NCBI GenBank assembly: GCA_945639195.1
Contig: CALZEE010000004.1
Span: 62,001-126,000, forward strand
Origin: an uncultured Ignatzschineria sp.
GTDB taxonomy: Bacteria; Pseudomonadota; Gammaproteobacteria; Cardiobacteriales; Wohlfahrtiimonadaceae
Direction: 5' to 3'
DNA: 64,000 nt
The notes beneath the pieces are model-generated. The model ran no database searches and was not told the DNA's origin. It worked only from the letters and a program-made list of their open reading frames with translations. Below are positions 7,729 through 16,673 of this stretch, piece by piece (position 1 is the first letter of the stretch; each line of letters starts with the position of its first letter). The position numbers and the translations under genes were made by a program.

Positions 7729-10193
7729 GATTCTTTTCGACCCTCCCTTATTCTTAACGTGTTACCAACCACGATTAATGAGCTTAAACTCATTCCTAAA
7801 GCTGCCATCCATGGTAGTACAAATCCTGTCATCGCACAGGGGATAGCAACGATGTTATATAATAACGCCCAGAAGAGGTTTTGCGTAATAATTTTATCAG
7901 TTCTTTTTGCGATCAATAAGCCATCTACCAGTGGTAACAGTTGATTATCTGTCATTAAAATCATATCCGCTGTCGATTGTGCAATCAATGCTCCTTGCCC
8001 GATCGCGATAGAAACGTCTGCTTTCGCTAAAACGGGACCATCATTAATCCCATCGCCTAACATCGCAACAATCGCCCCTTTCTGCTGTAACGACTCCACA
8101 TAACGGAGCTTATCTTGCGGTAAGAGATCCCCTCTTGCGTCTTCTATCTGTAGTGTTTCATTAAATAGATTAACCGTTTCTTGACGATCTCCACTTAAGA
8201 TATGCAACTGATAACCTTGCTTTTTCAAAGCCTCTACAACAATACGCGTATCTTTTTTCAAACTATCTAAGAGTGAAAATGCTGCCAATAGCTGATCTCC
8301 AACTCCTAATCCAACCCAGAGACCAGAATCAAAACGCCCTTCATATCTACTTAAATCAAACCAATCCAAGCGCCCTATTTTGTAGGATTGACCATTAATT
8401 TCACCAGTGATCCCGCGGCCAACGATATTTTCAATATTGGATACATCAAACAATTCAGCCTTATTATGATAAGTCCACTCACTAAAACCATAGGCAATCG
8501 GATGGCTAGAGGTTGCTTCAAGGGTTGCAGCAATTGTTGTTAACTCAAACTCAGTAGCTTCCTCTGTAAATAAGTGCACCGAATCAATTGTTAAACGACC
8601 CTCCGTTAATGTTCCTGTTTTATCAAAAACAATATCTGTTACTTTCCCTAATGTTTCAAGCGCTCCAGGTCTTGTAGCAATAAGCCCTTGCTCGATAATA
8701 GATTGATTCCCGGCACTTAAGGCAGCAGGCGTTGCAAGCGCCAAAGCACAAGGGCATGAAACAACTAATACCGCCAATGTCACAGCAAATGCCTCTGATA
8801 CACCGCCAATAAAGTACCAGGCAACAAATGTCCCCACACAGCAAATTAAGAGTCCTAAGACAAAATAGGTAGAGATAATATCTGCCAACATGGCAATCTT
8901 TGGCTTTTCACTCATTGATCGATCAATGAGTCGAGACATCTGTGACAATACTGTTTCAGCACCAACTGTTGTCACTCGCATTCTTAATGGTTGCTCATAA
9001 TTGACTGAGCCCCCAATCAGAGAGTCGCCTTTATGCTTTTCAAACGGCAATGATTCCCCTGATAGTAACGACTCATCCACCATGGCGATCTCATCAAGAA
9101 GCACGCCATCAACAGGAATACTTTCACCGGGCTTAATTCGTAATTCATCGCCAACGGCTAATCGATTTGTTGCGACGAGTTCAATCGTTCCATCTATATT
9201 AATACGCTCAGCAAAATTAGGCTTAAGCTTTAAAATATCATCCGAAATCATCAATGATTTATGGCGGGCACTTGCCTCTAGTACTCTTGCACCTAAGAGT
9301 AAAAAGACAAACATCGTCACCCCTTCATAGTAAGTCTCACCCACACCCATAACCGTATTATAGGCACTCCAGAGTGTGCCTGCGACAACCGCGATCGTGA
9401 TATTAACATTCATCGATAACCGCTTATTTTTCAGATCATAATAGGCTGACTGATAGAAGCTTCGGCTCGAATACGTTGCACAAGGAATCGAAGCAAAAAG
9501 GCTAAACCAACGCAATAGATGATAGGAACTATCCGTCATATCTCCCGAATAATGCCCAAAATAGAGAGCGATCGAAATCGTCATGACTTGCATCGAGAAG
9601 AGTGCCGCAATACCAAATTCCATAAGTAATGAACGCCACTCTTTTTTCAGTCTTTTCTGCTCTAACTGCTCATCATAAGGCGTACCTTGATAGCCGAGCT
9701 TTAAAATCTCGATGAGAATCTCAGAGATCTTAATCTCTTCAGGATTAAAGCTTAAATGCGCTCGATGCGTGGTCAGATTAATATCAAAACGTTCAACGCC
9801 TTTTAAACGCTTAATACTATTTTCAAGTAGCCAAACACAAGCAGCACAAGTAATTTTATCAATGATCAGATAAGCATCTAAAAGCTCAATACCCTGCTTA
9901 TTTTTACTTTTAGAGATAAATTGCACGGCAACATCAGGATGGTCATAAAAATGCATCTGCTGTTTTAATTCGTCGGGAATAAGGTTCATAGCACTTTCAG
10001 GGCGCGTTGCTGCTTCTGATCTAAAATCATAATATCGGGTTAAACCTGACTGATCGATCATCTCAGCAACCGCCTTACAGCCTGCACAACACATCGGCTG
10101 ATCAACTGACTGTATCTGAGCTATAAATGGTGCTTTACCCGTAATTGGCAATTCACAATGGTAGCATTGCAGCTTATCCGAAGTTTTTGTCAT
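7725..10193 (-). CDS. ccoI: cbb3 oxidase copper-exporting P1B-type ATPase CcoI (FixI)
   Basis: Moves Cu(I) across the inner membrane for assembly of the CuB centre of cbb3 oxidase. In order: an N-terminal cysteine cluster (CYHC, later CCAGC) typical of FixI; a heavy-metal-associated domain with CAAC (KITCAACVWLLE, about 117); membrane helices; the actuator TGES-type loop (LLSGESLP); the ion-binding motif CPC (VSCPCALALATP); the phosphorylation motif DKTGT; the HP motif (SSHPIAYGF); and GDGIND. The 822 residues are normal. It overlaps ccoS by 4 bases. A possible half FNR site (TTGAT) lies about 20 bases upstream at 10213-10217, too weak to call. Confidence 0.97.
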   Translation of the reverse strand: MTKTSDKLQCYHCELPITGKAPFIAQIQSVDQPMCCAGCKAVAEMIDQSGLTRYYDFRSEAATRPESAMNLIPDELKQQMHFYDHPDVAVQFISKSKNKQGIELLDAYLIIDKITCAACVWLLENSIKRLKGVERFDINLTTHRAHLSFNPEEIKISEILIEILKLGYQGTPYDEQLEQKRLKKEWRSLLMEFGIAALFSMQVMTISIALYFGHYSGDMTDSSYHLLRWFSLFASIPCATYSSRSFYQSAYYDLKNKRLSMNVNITIAVVAGTLWSAYNTVMGVGETYYEGVTMFVFLLLGARVLEASARHKSLMISDDILKLKPNFAERINIDGTIELVATNRLAVGDELRIKPGESIPVDGVLLDEIAMVDESLLSGESLPFEKHKGDSLIGGSVNYEQPLRMRVTTVGAETVLSQMSRLIDRSMSEKPKIAMLADIISTYFVLGLLICCVGTFVAWYFIGGVSEAFAVTLAVLVVSCPCALALATPAALSAGNQSIIEQGLIATRPGALETLGKVTDIVFDKTGTLTEGRLTIDSVHLFTEEATEFELTTIAATLEATSSHPIAYGFSEWTYHNKAELFDVSNIENIVGRGITGEINGQSYKIGRLDWFDLSRYEGRFDSGLWVGLGVGDQLLAAFSLLDSLKKDTRIVVEALKKQGYQLHILSGDRQETVNLFNETLQIEDARGDLLPQDKLRYVESLQQKGAIVAMLGDGINDGPVLAKADVSIAIGQGALIAQSTADMILMTDNQLLPLVDGLLIAKRTDKIITQNLFWALLYNIVAIPCAMTGFVLPWMAALGMSLSSLIVVGNTLRIREGRKES

Positions 10194-10351
10194 AAAAATT
10201 ACTTACACCTTATTGATTTATTTAACACTTATTATAAAACATCTACCATTTTAACGATGCTTCAATCATGCGCAACTCATTAAACAATATTGAGAATAAT
10301 TACAATCCCCTCAATCCCTTAAAATACGCTCTATTATAGCGTCATCAAAAC

Positions 10352-10379
10352 AAAAAAAGAGCATTTCTGCTCTTTTTTT
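10352..10379 (-). terminator. Terminator after the ccoH-like gene
   Basis: AAAAAAAGAGCA and TGCTCTTTTTTT form a perfect stem with a tiny loop, with T-runs in both directions. It lies 20 bases after the stop of the FixH/CcoH gene, separating ccoG-ccoH from ccoI-ccoS-gatCAB. Confidence 0.88.
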
Positions 10380-10399
10380 GAATTTTAATCTTAGGCTTT

Positions 10400-11233
10400 T
10401 TAATGAACGCGTAATCGCTTCTCTAGATCACATTCAACACCTGGAGGACAGTTTACAAGCGTACGTCCCACAAGCTCATGTGTCTCATCACCTCTCACAA
10501 TATCAAGCTCTAAACCCCAAGGCCCGACACGTTCAAGATTAATAGGCACTGAGTAGAGTCCCGGTGAAGTCATCTCAAGCGTATATGTCCTATTAATTTC
10601 CTGCTCAGCAGAACGTGTAAATTGCGCCACAACTTGTGCGTTCTCTAGCGGTTTTTGCGCCTTATCTAACAATTCAACAACAAAGAAGTTATCAGTATCA
10701 ACAAAAGGCTTTTCTGCAAAACCGAATTTCACTTTCCATCCTCTATCTTGCTGCTCTGTTAAGCGTTTTTGATAGGCATTATAGTAAGCTTCTTTTTTAT
10801 GATAAGCGTTAGGAACTTCTCCTGGGAATCTTGTACTCACAAAAGAATCTTCTGTCTTCGTTTTGAAGATCAAACCCTTCTCTGCCATGACAATAAATGC
10901 CCCATTTTGAATCGTTAAAACTAAGAAAAAGCCCAAGATTGTAATCGGCGCCCAATGCATTTTCTTACCATCTTTACGACTAAGACTCTTCATACCACCT
11001 GAACTAATCAGATAGTAAGCAAACGAAGTCATTAAGTTACAGGTAATATAAAGGGTAAAGACATCACCACCCTTCCATCTCAAAATAGAGAAAGGAACAA
11101 TAACAGCTATCCCCATCAACGCAGTGATACTTCCTGTTTGCATTGGTGTAAATCTAAATATTTTGTGTAATACAAGACAAACTATTAAGACTGTTACAAC
11201 ACCGAGCAGCATAATCGCCACAGTTTCATTCAT
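10400..11233 (-). CDS. ccoH: CcoH/FixH-type cbb3 assembly protein with an extra N-terminal membrane domain
   Basis: CcoH/FixH aids assembly of cbb3 oxidase in the inner membrane. The C-terminal half (about residues 94-277) matches this family: one membrane helix, then AYHKKEAYYNAYQKR, a conserved WKVKF block and an immunoglobulin-like periplasmic part with SPGLYSVPI and GPWGLELDI. Typical FixH proteins are about 160-180 residues; this one has 277 because about 90 N-terminal residues add three further membrane helices (near 5-25, 30-50, 58-78). The extension is in frame and hydrophobic throughout, so it is part of the protein rather than a wrong start. It sits between ccoG and ccoI as expected. 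The role of the extension is unknown. Confidence 0.85.
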   Translation of the reverse strand: MNETVAIMLLGVVTVLIVCLVLHKIFRFTPMQTGSITALMGIAVIVPFSILRWKGGDVFTLYITCNLMTSFAYYLISSGGMKSLSRKDGKKMHWAPITILGFFLVLTIQNGAFIVMAEKGLIFKTKTEDSFVSTRFPGEVPNAYHKKEAYYNAYQKRLTEQQDRGWKVKFGFAEKPFVDTDNFFVVELLDKAQKPLENAQVVAQFTRSAEQEINRTYTLEMTSPGLYSVPINLERVGPWGLELDIVRGDETHELVGRTLVNCPPGVECDLEKRLRVH

Positions 11234-11259
11234 AAATATAAACCCTTAATCCTTTTACA

Positions 11260-12702
11260 TTATTTATTGAGGAAGATCGCTTTAAGTTTCTGAGTATCAA
11301 TGATTGCACCAGTTTCTGGATTCGTAATCGTTAATACAAAAGTCACATCACGCTTATAGTCTACATCTTTAGACTTACGAACCCCCGCATTGAGCGCCTG
11401 TCTCTCACCTGGCTTCAAGATGATATCATTAAAGCGCATTGCAAGCTCATATCCCTCATCTTCGATAGAAACATGCAATTTTTGTGGCTCTAAAGTAAGG
11501 TTGTTAAACTTCAGCTCATACGTATTCTGAATTCGACCATCACTCAAAGTTGTTGCAGGCTGACGTGAAGACTCAACAATATAGTGTGCAACATCACGAT
11601 GCATAATGCTCCAACCAAGGATTGCTGCAACAATAATAATCACCACACCATAGCCAATATTTCTTGGTGTGAAATAGTTTGTTTTCTTCCCTTGAATCCC
11701 ATTTTCTGAGTCATAACGAATAAGACCCGTAGGGAATTTCAGACTCGTCATCATATTGTGACACGCATCAATACAGAGTCCACACGTAATGCACTGGTAA
11801 TTCATACCATCACGAATATCGATCCCCGCAGGACACACTTGAACACAAAGATCACAATCAATACAATCCCCATATCCTTCTTTGATGCGCTCATCACGAT
11901 CACGCAGCCCCTTAGTTGGCTTAGCACGACCGTTCTCTCTTTCCCCACGCTTATAATCATACGTTACAACGAGTGTGTCTTTGTCAAACATTACACCTTG
12001 GAATCGCGCATACGGGCACATATAAGTACAAACTTGTTCACGCGAGAAGCCTGCCATAATAAAGGTTGCCGCAGTAATAAAGGCAATCGTTCCATAAGCC
12101 GCAAATGGCGCCTCACCAATAAAGACAACTTTAATGAGCTCTGGAGCCGGCATCCAATAAGAAGTAAAGGTAAATCCTGTCCACATCGAGAAAACTAACC
12201 ATACTAGCCAAGTTAAACCAACTTTTGATATTTTCTCACCATTCCAAGGACCTTCATTTAGTCTCTTTCTCGCATTTCTATTACCTTGAACGAGACTTTC
12301 GATCATGATGAAAGCATCCGTCCAAAGTGTCTGGAAGCAGAAATACCCACAGAAAACACGTCCAAGTACAGCCGTAAAGAAGAAGAGTGAGAAGGCAAAT
12401 ATCGCCAATACTCCGGCGAGCCAGAATATATTTTGAATATCGACAGGTAAACTAAAGATGTAGAATGTTTTTGCTGTCAGGTCAAAAACAATTGCTTGCC
12501 CCGGCAGCCCCTCCCCTCTATTCCACGGAACCCAAGGAAGAAGATAAAAGACTAAAAATGCAAATGCAAGAACCGAACTTTTAAACGTTCGAAACTTTCC
12601 TTTTACACTGCGCGGATAAATCGGTATCCGTTTTGCGTAAAGATCATTACCAGATGGGGTAGAAGAGTTCTGCTCGTTCTGCTCTAATAGATTTTTTGCC
12701 AC
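11260..12702 (-). CDS. ccoG: Cytochrome c oxidase accessory protein CcoG (RdxA/FixG)
   Basis: Membrane-bound iron-sulfur protein that reduces copper for cbb3 oxidase assembly. The 480 residues contain five or so membrane helices, a NapH/CcoG-like segment (FCGYFCFQTLWTD, YMCPYARFQGVMFD) and two 4Fe-4S clusters (CIDCDLCVQVCP and CITCGLCIDACH, about residues 285-315). The C-terminal periplasmic immunoglobulin-like domain (about 375-480) is the FixG_C fold. It lies downstream of ccoP behind a terminator and starts its own ccoG-ccoH unit. Confidence 0.97.
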   Translation of the reverse strand: MAKNLLEQNEQNSSTPSGNDLYAKRIPIYPRSVKGKFRTFKSSVLAFAFLVFYLLPWVPWNRGEGLPGQAIVFDLTAKTFYIFSLPVDIQNIFWLAGVLAIFAFSLFFFTAVLGRVFCGYFCFQTLWTDAFIMIESLVQGNRNARKRLNEGPWNGEKISKVGLTWLVWLVFSMWTGFTFTSYWMPAPELIKVVFIGEAPFAAYGTIAFITAATFIMAGFSREQVCTYMCPYARFQGVMFDKDTLVVTYDYKRGERENGRAKPTKGLRDRDERIKEGYGDCIDCDLCVQVCPAGIDIRDGMNYQCITCGLCIDACHNMMTSLKFPTGLIRYDSENGIQGKKTNYFTPRNIGYGVVIIIVAAILGWSIMHRDVAHYIVESSRQPATTLSDGRIQNTYELKFNNLTLEPQKLHVSIEDEGYELAMRFNDIILKPGERQALNAGVRKSKDVDYKRDVTFVLTITNPETGAIIDTQKLKAIFLNK

Positions 12703-12807
12703 TTTTTACACCTTTATGAGCTATTAATTATTACCCTCAATTATACCCAACTTTGACTAGAACCTTAAGTCCTCATATCAAGTAAAAGCATATTAAAGCC
12801 CTAAATC

Positions 12808-12841
12808 AAAAAAAAGTCCTTTAAATTGCTTTAAAGGACTT
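12808..12841 (-). terminator. Terminator of ccoNOQP
   Basis: A perfect 12-bp stem (AAGTCCTTTAAA / TTTAAAGGACTT) with loop TTGC, followed on the minus strand by a T-run. It is about 50 bases after the ccoP stop. Confidence 0.92.
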
Positions 12842-12892
12842 CTTAATATCATTTAATTCTACAGATCAATCTATGTCGATGCTGTCAATTAG

Positions 12893-13918
12893 CTACTCCG
12901 CAGAGTTACCACCAAGCTGATGCACATAAACTGCAAGCGCACGAATTTGTTCAGGACTTAAACGTGCTTCCCAAGCTGGCATTACACGATTCGTAGTATT
13001 AGGATCTACCCCGTCACGAATTTGCGGAATAATTGCCGCAACTTTCTCTTCTGGAGTTGTTTTTGAGTTAATATCTACAATTTCCCAAATTTGATCCGTT
13101 AAGTTAGGTGAACCTAATAATGGGTTACCTTGTGCTTTACGAGGATCTTTCGTGAAGTCTACGTGACATGTAAAGCATGCACCCTTACCGAAGAATAACT
13201 CTTCACCACGTGATGTCGCATCATCTGGCGTATAGTTATTTGAAAGTGAAAGTGTGTATTTTGCTACATCTTCAATTTCAGCAGGTGACATCGTTAACTT
13301 ACCAGCTGTCATGTTTCCACGACGACCTTTAGTAATCGTCTGCTCGATTTGCGCTAAGCTTCCGCCCCATAACCAGTTATCATCGTTAAGGTTTGGATAG
13401 AGTCCAACAATCCCTTCTGCCTGTGGGCCATGACAAGTTGCACAGTTATCAACGAATAATGTTTTACCCGCATTTTCTGCAAACTTAATCATTTTAGGAT
13501 CATTAACAATCTCTGCTTCTGTTTTTGACATCAATTCAGAGAAGTGCTCATGGCGCTTTTCTGCTTCTGCAGAGAACTGAAGTTCATTGACTAAACGCGT
13601 ACGCGTACTCCAATGTACCTTCACTTTTTCCATAACCGCATTCCCAGGATTTTCAACATCCATTAAGAGGTCACCTGACTCCTGAACTACAGGACGCTCA
13701 ATCTCAACTTTGTAAACCCCTTTAGAGAAACTATCTCCTAAAGGCCACGTTGGGAAAAGAATCCAGTAACCGATCGCGAAGATCACAGTTCCATAGAATG
13801 CATACAACCACCATCTTGGAAGGGGATTGTTATACTCCTGGAGGTCACCATCCCAGACATGCCCAGTTGTTTCGGCTTCTAAATTGCCTAAATCTTTTTT
13901 ATTTGTGTTTTCACTCAT
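12893..13918 (-). CDS. ccoP: cbb3-type cytochrome c oxidase subunit III (dihaem)
   Basis: Membrane-anchored dihaem c-type cytochrome that passes electrons to CcoO/CcoN. The N-terminus contains the FixP/CcoP domain (HVWDGDLQEYNNPLPRWWLY) and a membrane helix (about residues 37-56). Two haem-binding motifs follow, CATCH and CFTCH, each in a cytochrome c domain with distal Met motifs (NMTAGKLTMS, RVMPAWEARLS). The 341 residues are slightly longer than usual. Fourth gene of ccoNOQP. Confidence 0.98.
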   Translation of the reverse strand: MSENTNKKDLGNLEAETTGHVWDGDLQEYNNPLPRWWLYAFYGTVIFAIGYWILFPTWPLGDSFSKGVYKVEIERPVVQESGDLLMDVENPGNAVMEKVKVHWSTRTRLVNELQFSAEAEKRHEHFSELMSKTEAEIVNDPKMIKFAENAGKTLFVDNCATCHGPQAEGIVGLYPNLNDDNWLWGGSLAQIEQTITKGRRGNMTAGKLTMSPAEIEDVAKYTLSLSNNYTPDDATSRGEELFFGKGACFTCHVDFTKDPRKAQGNPLLGSPNLTDQIWEIVDINSKTTPEEKVAAIIPQIRDGVDPNTTNRVMPAWEARLSPEQIRALAVYVHQLGGNSAE

Positions 13919-13959
13919 TATTTTATTCCTCAGTCATTTTGAACATGAAGAGAGCCTTT

Positions 13960-14184
13960 CTACTCTTTGTCCTGTTGATCTTTTAGTTTTTCCTGCTCTT
14001 TCTGATCAAACATAAACTCTTCATCATCCATAAATGGAATATATCGATATTCATCAAAACGCTTTTTCCGTGCTTTACCGGTAAATGTGTAGATGATAAT
14101 TCCGATAAAGGTCGCAAAGAAAATGACTGCAGCTAATGTTTTGCTGTTCCCTAAATCTGTAAACCACATAAAGAAATCCATCAT
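13960..14184 (-). CDS. ccoQ: cbb3-type cytochrome c oxidase subunit CcoQ (FixQ)
   Basis: Small single-helix subunit that stabilises cbb3 oxidase. The 74 residues have a membrane helix near 17-34 (LAAVIFFATFIGIIIYTF), then a basic GKARKKRFDEYRYIPF stretch that matches the family, then an acidic, charged tail. It sits between ccoO and ccoP in the conserved order. The tail is longer than the FixQ minimum. Confidence 0.93.
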   Translation of the reverse strand: MMDFFMWFTDLGNSKTLAAVIFFATFIGIIIYTFTGKARKKRFDEYRYIPFMDDEEFMFDQKEQEKLKDQQDKE

Positions 14185-14202
14185 CTCACATTCTCCTATT
14201 AA

Positions 14203-15030
14203 TTAGCGGAATTCACTGAATTCAATACCCTGGTCTTCCTTAAATTCAACCATTGTTCCTAATACCTGAAGGTAAGCAACAATCGCATCCATTTTAGTAA
14301 GTCGATCAGGATTCATATCATAATTTCCTGCAACAGCTTGAGCTTCCAAGTTTTTCGCTGCAAGATCAATAACAAGCATATTGGCAACATCTACACCAAA
14401 GCGCTCAATATTCGCACGGTATTCTTCCTCTGTTTTAGAGTATGGAATTCCTGCGATACGCGCGGCACTCATATGATCCTTCACATCTGCATAGTAAAGG
14501 TCATCAGATAAGAGCCATGGATATTTTGGCATAATTGATGCTGGTACTCGGCTTTTTGGATTTACTAAGTGGTCAACATGCCACTGGTTATCCATTTTAC
14601 CGCCAACACGTGCAAGATCTGGCCCGATTCGACGAGAACCCCATTGGAAGGGCTTATCAAACTGAGATTCTGCTGCGAGTGAATAGTGACCATAACGCTC
14701 AAACTCATCCTGCATAGGACGAATTTGTTGTGAGTGACAGTTGTAACAACCTTCTGCAACATAGATATTACGACCTAAAAACTCAAGTGGCGTGTAAGGA
14801 CGAATTGCATCGACCTCACGTGTCACCATGACCGCATTACCATTCTCATCTAAAACTGGCTTGAAGTTATCATCAAGCGCAACTTCAGTAACGTCTTTCT
14901 TCACTTCTTCAATCGTTCCATCAATATAGAAAAGAGGAACAATCTCAATAAGTCCACCGATACTAATAACGGCGAGTGTGAAGAGAAGTAAAAGCCCGGT
15001 ATTTTTTTCTAAACGTTCATGTTTAATCAT
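14203..15030 (-). CDS. ccoO: cbb3-type cytochrome c oxidase subunit II (monohaem)
   Basis: Membrane-anchored monohaem cytochrome c of cbb3 oxidase. It has one N-terminal helix (about 12-35), YTPLEFLGRNIYVAEGC and the haem motif CYNCH followed by SQQIRPMQDEFERYG, all classic for CcoO/FixO. The axial Met region is near PASIMPKYPWL. There is a moderately long insert before the haem (KDVTEVALDDNF...). Length 275 residues is at the long end of the family. It starts 16 bases after ccoN. Confidence 0.97.
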   Translation of the reverse strand: MIKHERLEKNTGLLLLFTLAVISIGGLIEIVPLFYIDGTIEEVKKDVTEVALDDNFKPVLDENGNAVMVTREVDAIRPYTPLEFLGRNIYVAEGCYNCHSQQIRPMQDEFERYGHYSLAAESQFDKPFQWGSRRIGPDLARVGGKMDNQWHVDHLVNPKSRVPASIMPKYPWLLSDDLYYADVKDHMSAARIAGIPYSKTEEEYRANIERFGVDVANMLVIDLAAKNLEAQAVAGNYDMNPDRLTKMDAIVAYLQVLGTMVEFKEDQGIEFSEFR

Positions 15031-15046
15031 TTAAAATTTTCTCCTA

Positions 15047-16504
15047 TTAAGCATGAGCTTTTGCATCTGGGATTAACGCATTGTTATCCGCTTGTGCTCG
15101 TGAACCAATAATCATTGTCATTGCAAAGTTAATGATCATAATCACTGCACCAAGAAGGAACATCCCACCACCAATCGCTCTGAAAATATACGGAGTATGC
15201 ATGAATTTAACAGTTTCGATAAACTCGTATGCCAATGTTCCATATTCAGGGTTAAATGCACGAAGCATCATACCTTGACCGATACCCGCAACCCAAAGAG
15301 AAACGATATAAATTACGATTCCGATAGTTGCTAACCAGAAGTGAGCAAAAATGAGTTTCTCACTATAGATTTTCCCACCGAATACACGAGGAACCATGTG
15401 ATAAAGCGATGCAAATGTAATCATTGCAACCCAACCAAGCGCTCCGGCATGTACGTGACCAACAGTCCAGTCAGTGTAATGTGACAATGCGTTGACTGAA
15501 CGCAAGCTCATTAATGGTCCTTCGAATGTTGCCATACCATAGAATGAGAGAGAGACAATCATAAAGCGAATAATTGGATTTGTACGAATCGTATCCCAAG
15601 CACCTGATAACGTCATAATACCGTTAATCATACCACCCCATGATGGAAGTAAGAGGATGATTGAGAATGTCGCTGAAAGTGAAGATACCCAGTCAGGAAG
15701 TGATGTCCAATGTAAATGGTGCGCCCCTGCCCACATGTAGAGGAAGGTTAATGCCCAGAAGTGAACAATCGAAAGACGATATGAGTAAATAGGACGACCC
15801 GCTTCTTTTGGAATGAAGTAATACATCATACCAAGGAAAGCAACTGTTAAGATAAACCCTACAGCGTTATGTCCGTACCACCATTGAACCATCGCGTCTT
15901 GCATACCACTAAAGACGTTATATGATTTTAAGCCTTCAGCACTGAATACAGGAATTGAGAGGTTGTTAAATACATGGAGTAATGTCGTTGCAAGAATAAA
16001 TGCAAGGTAGAACCAGTTTGCAACATAGATATGCTTTTGTTTACGACGTAAAACAGTCGTTACAAATACTAAGAAGTAAGTTAACCAGATTACTGCAACC
16101 ATCCAGTCAAAAACCCACTCAAATTCAGCATACTCTTTACCTTGAGTGTATCCCATCATGTAACTGATAGGCACAAGTGTAAATACAATCGTCCAACCAA
16201 TCCACACCGCATATGCGAGGACTGGGAAAGCGAGTCGTACCTGACACGTTCTCTGTACAACATAGAATGATGTACCAATTAACGCAGATCCACCCATACC
16301 GAAGATAACTAAGGTCGTGTGAACTGGTCTAAGGCGTCCGAAAGACAACCCTGGTAAATCAAAGTTTAAAATAGGCCAAGTCAGCTCAAGAGCCGCCCAA
16401 AGCCCTGCGGATAATCCTAGCGCTCCAAAAAACAGAGTACTAATTACGAGTCCGCGGATAACCCCGTACTCATAATGATCATGAAGACTTTTACTTTGTC
16501 CCAT
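15047..16504 (-). CDS. ccoN: cbb3-type cytochrome c oxidase subunit I
   Basis: Catalytic subunit: twelve membrane helices carrying the low-spin haem, high-spin haem b3 and CuB. Histidine motifs are present in order: RPVHTTLVIFGMGG (low-spin ligand), WYGHNAVGF and HHLHWTSLPDW (CuB), and VGHVHAGALGW (haem ligands). The frame extends to a TTG at 16525, but the ATG at 16504 is preceded by GGGGGA at a suitable spacing and gives the normal start MGQSKS (485 residues). First gene of ccoNOQP, behind an FNR-type site. Confidence 0.98.
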   Translation of the reverse strand: MGQSKSLHDHYEYGVIRGLVISTLFFGALGLSAGLWAALELTWPILNFDLPGLSFGRLRPVHTTLVIFGMGGSALIGTSFYVVQRTCQVRLAFPVLAYAVWIGWTIVFTLVPISYMMGYTQGKEYAEFEWVFDWMVAVIWLTYFLVFVTTVLRRKQKHIYVANWFYLAFILATTLLHVFNNLSIPVFSAEGLKSYNVFSGMQDAMVQWWYGHNAVGFILTVAFLGMMYYFIPKEAGRPIYSYRLSIVHFWALTFLYMWAGAHHLHWTSLPDWVSSLSATFSIILLLPSWGGMINGIMTLSGAWDTIRTNPIIRFMIVSLSFYGMATFEGPLMSLRSVNALSHYTDWTVGHVHAGALGWVAMITFASLYHMVPRVFGGKIYSEKLIFAHFWLATIGIVIYIVSLWVAGIGQGMMLRAFNPEYGTLAYEFIETVKFMHTPYIFRAIGGGMFLLGAVIMIINFAMTMIIGSRAQADNNALIPDAKAHA

Positions 16505-16570
16505 AGTTCCCCCAAAATTTAACAAACAACATATTTAAATGCATCCCATACTAATGTTACTCGAGCCATC

Positions 16571-16611
16571 ATCTTACTAGAATCAAGCAGTTGTGTATTG
16601 ATATCTATCAA
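16571..16611 (-). promoter_or_regulatory. FNR/ANR box and -10 element of ccoNOQP
   Basis: TTGATATCTATCAA at 16598-16611 is a perfect FNR/ANR site (TTGAT-N4-ATCAA). On the minus strand TAAGAT at 16576-16571 fits a -10 hexamer; the implied start near 16564 puts the box centre about 40.5 bases upstream, the classical class II activator position. This predicts induction at low oxygen. Confidence 0.88.
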
Positions 16612-16673
16612 TATAAATAGTATCAATGCTAAAAGCGCCTATATCCCGATGATTAGCGCATATTAAACAAGAC

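Noticed and set aside
10208..10225. FNR site upstream of ccoI
   Set aside because: Only one half-site TTGAT; the other half has two mismatches.
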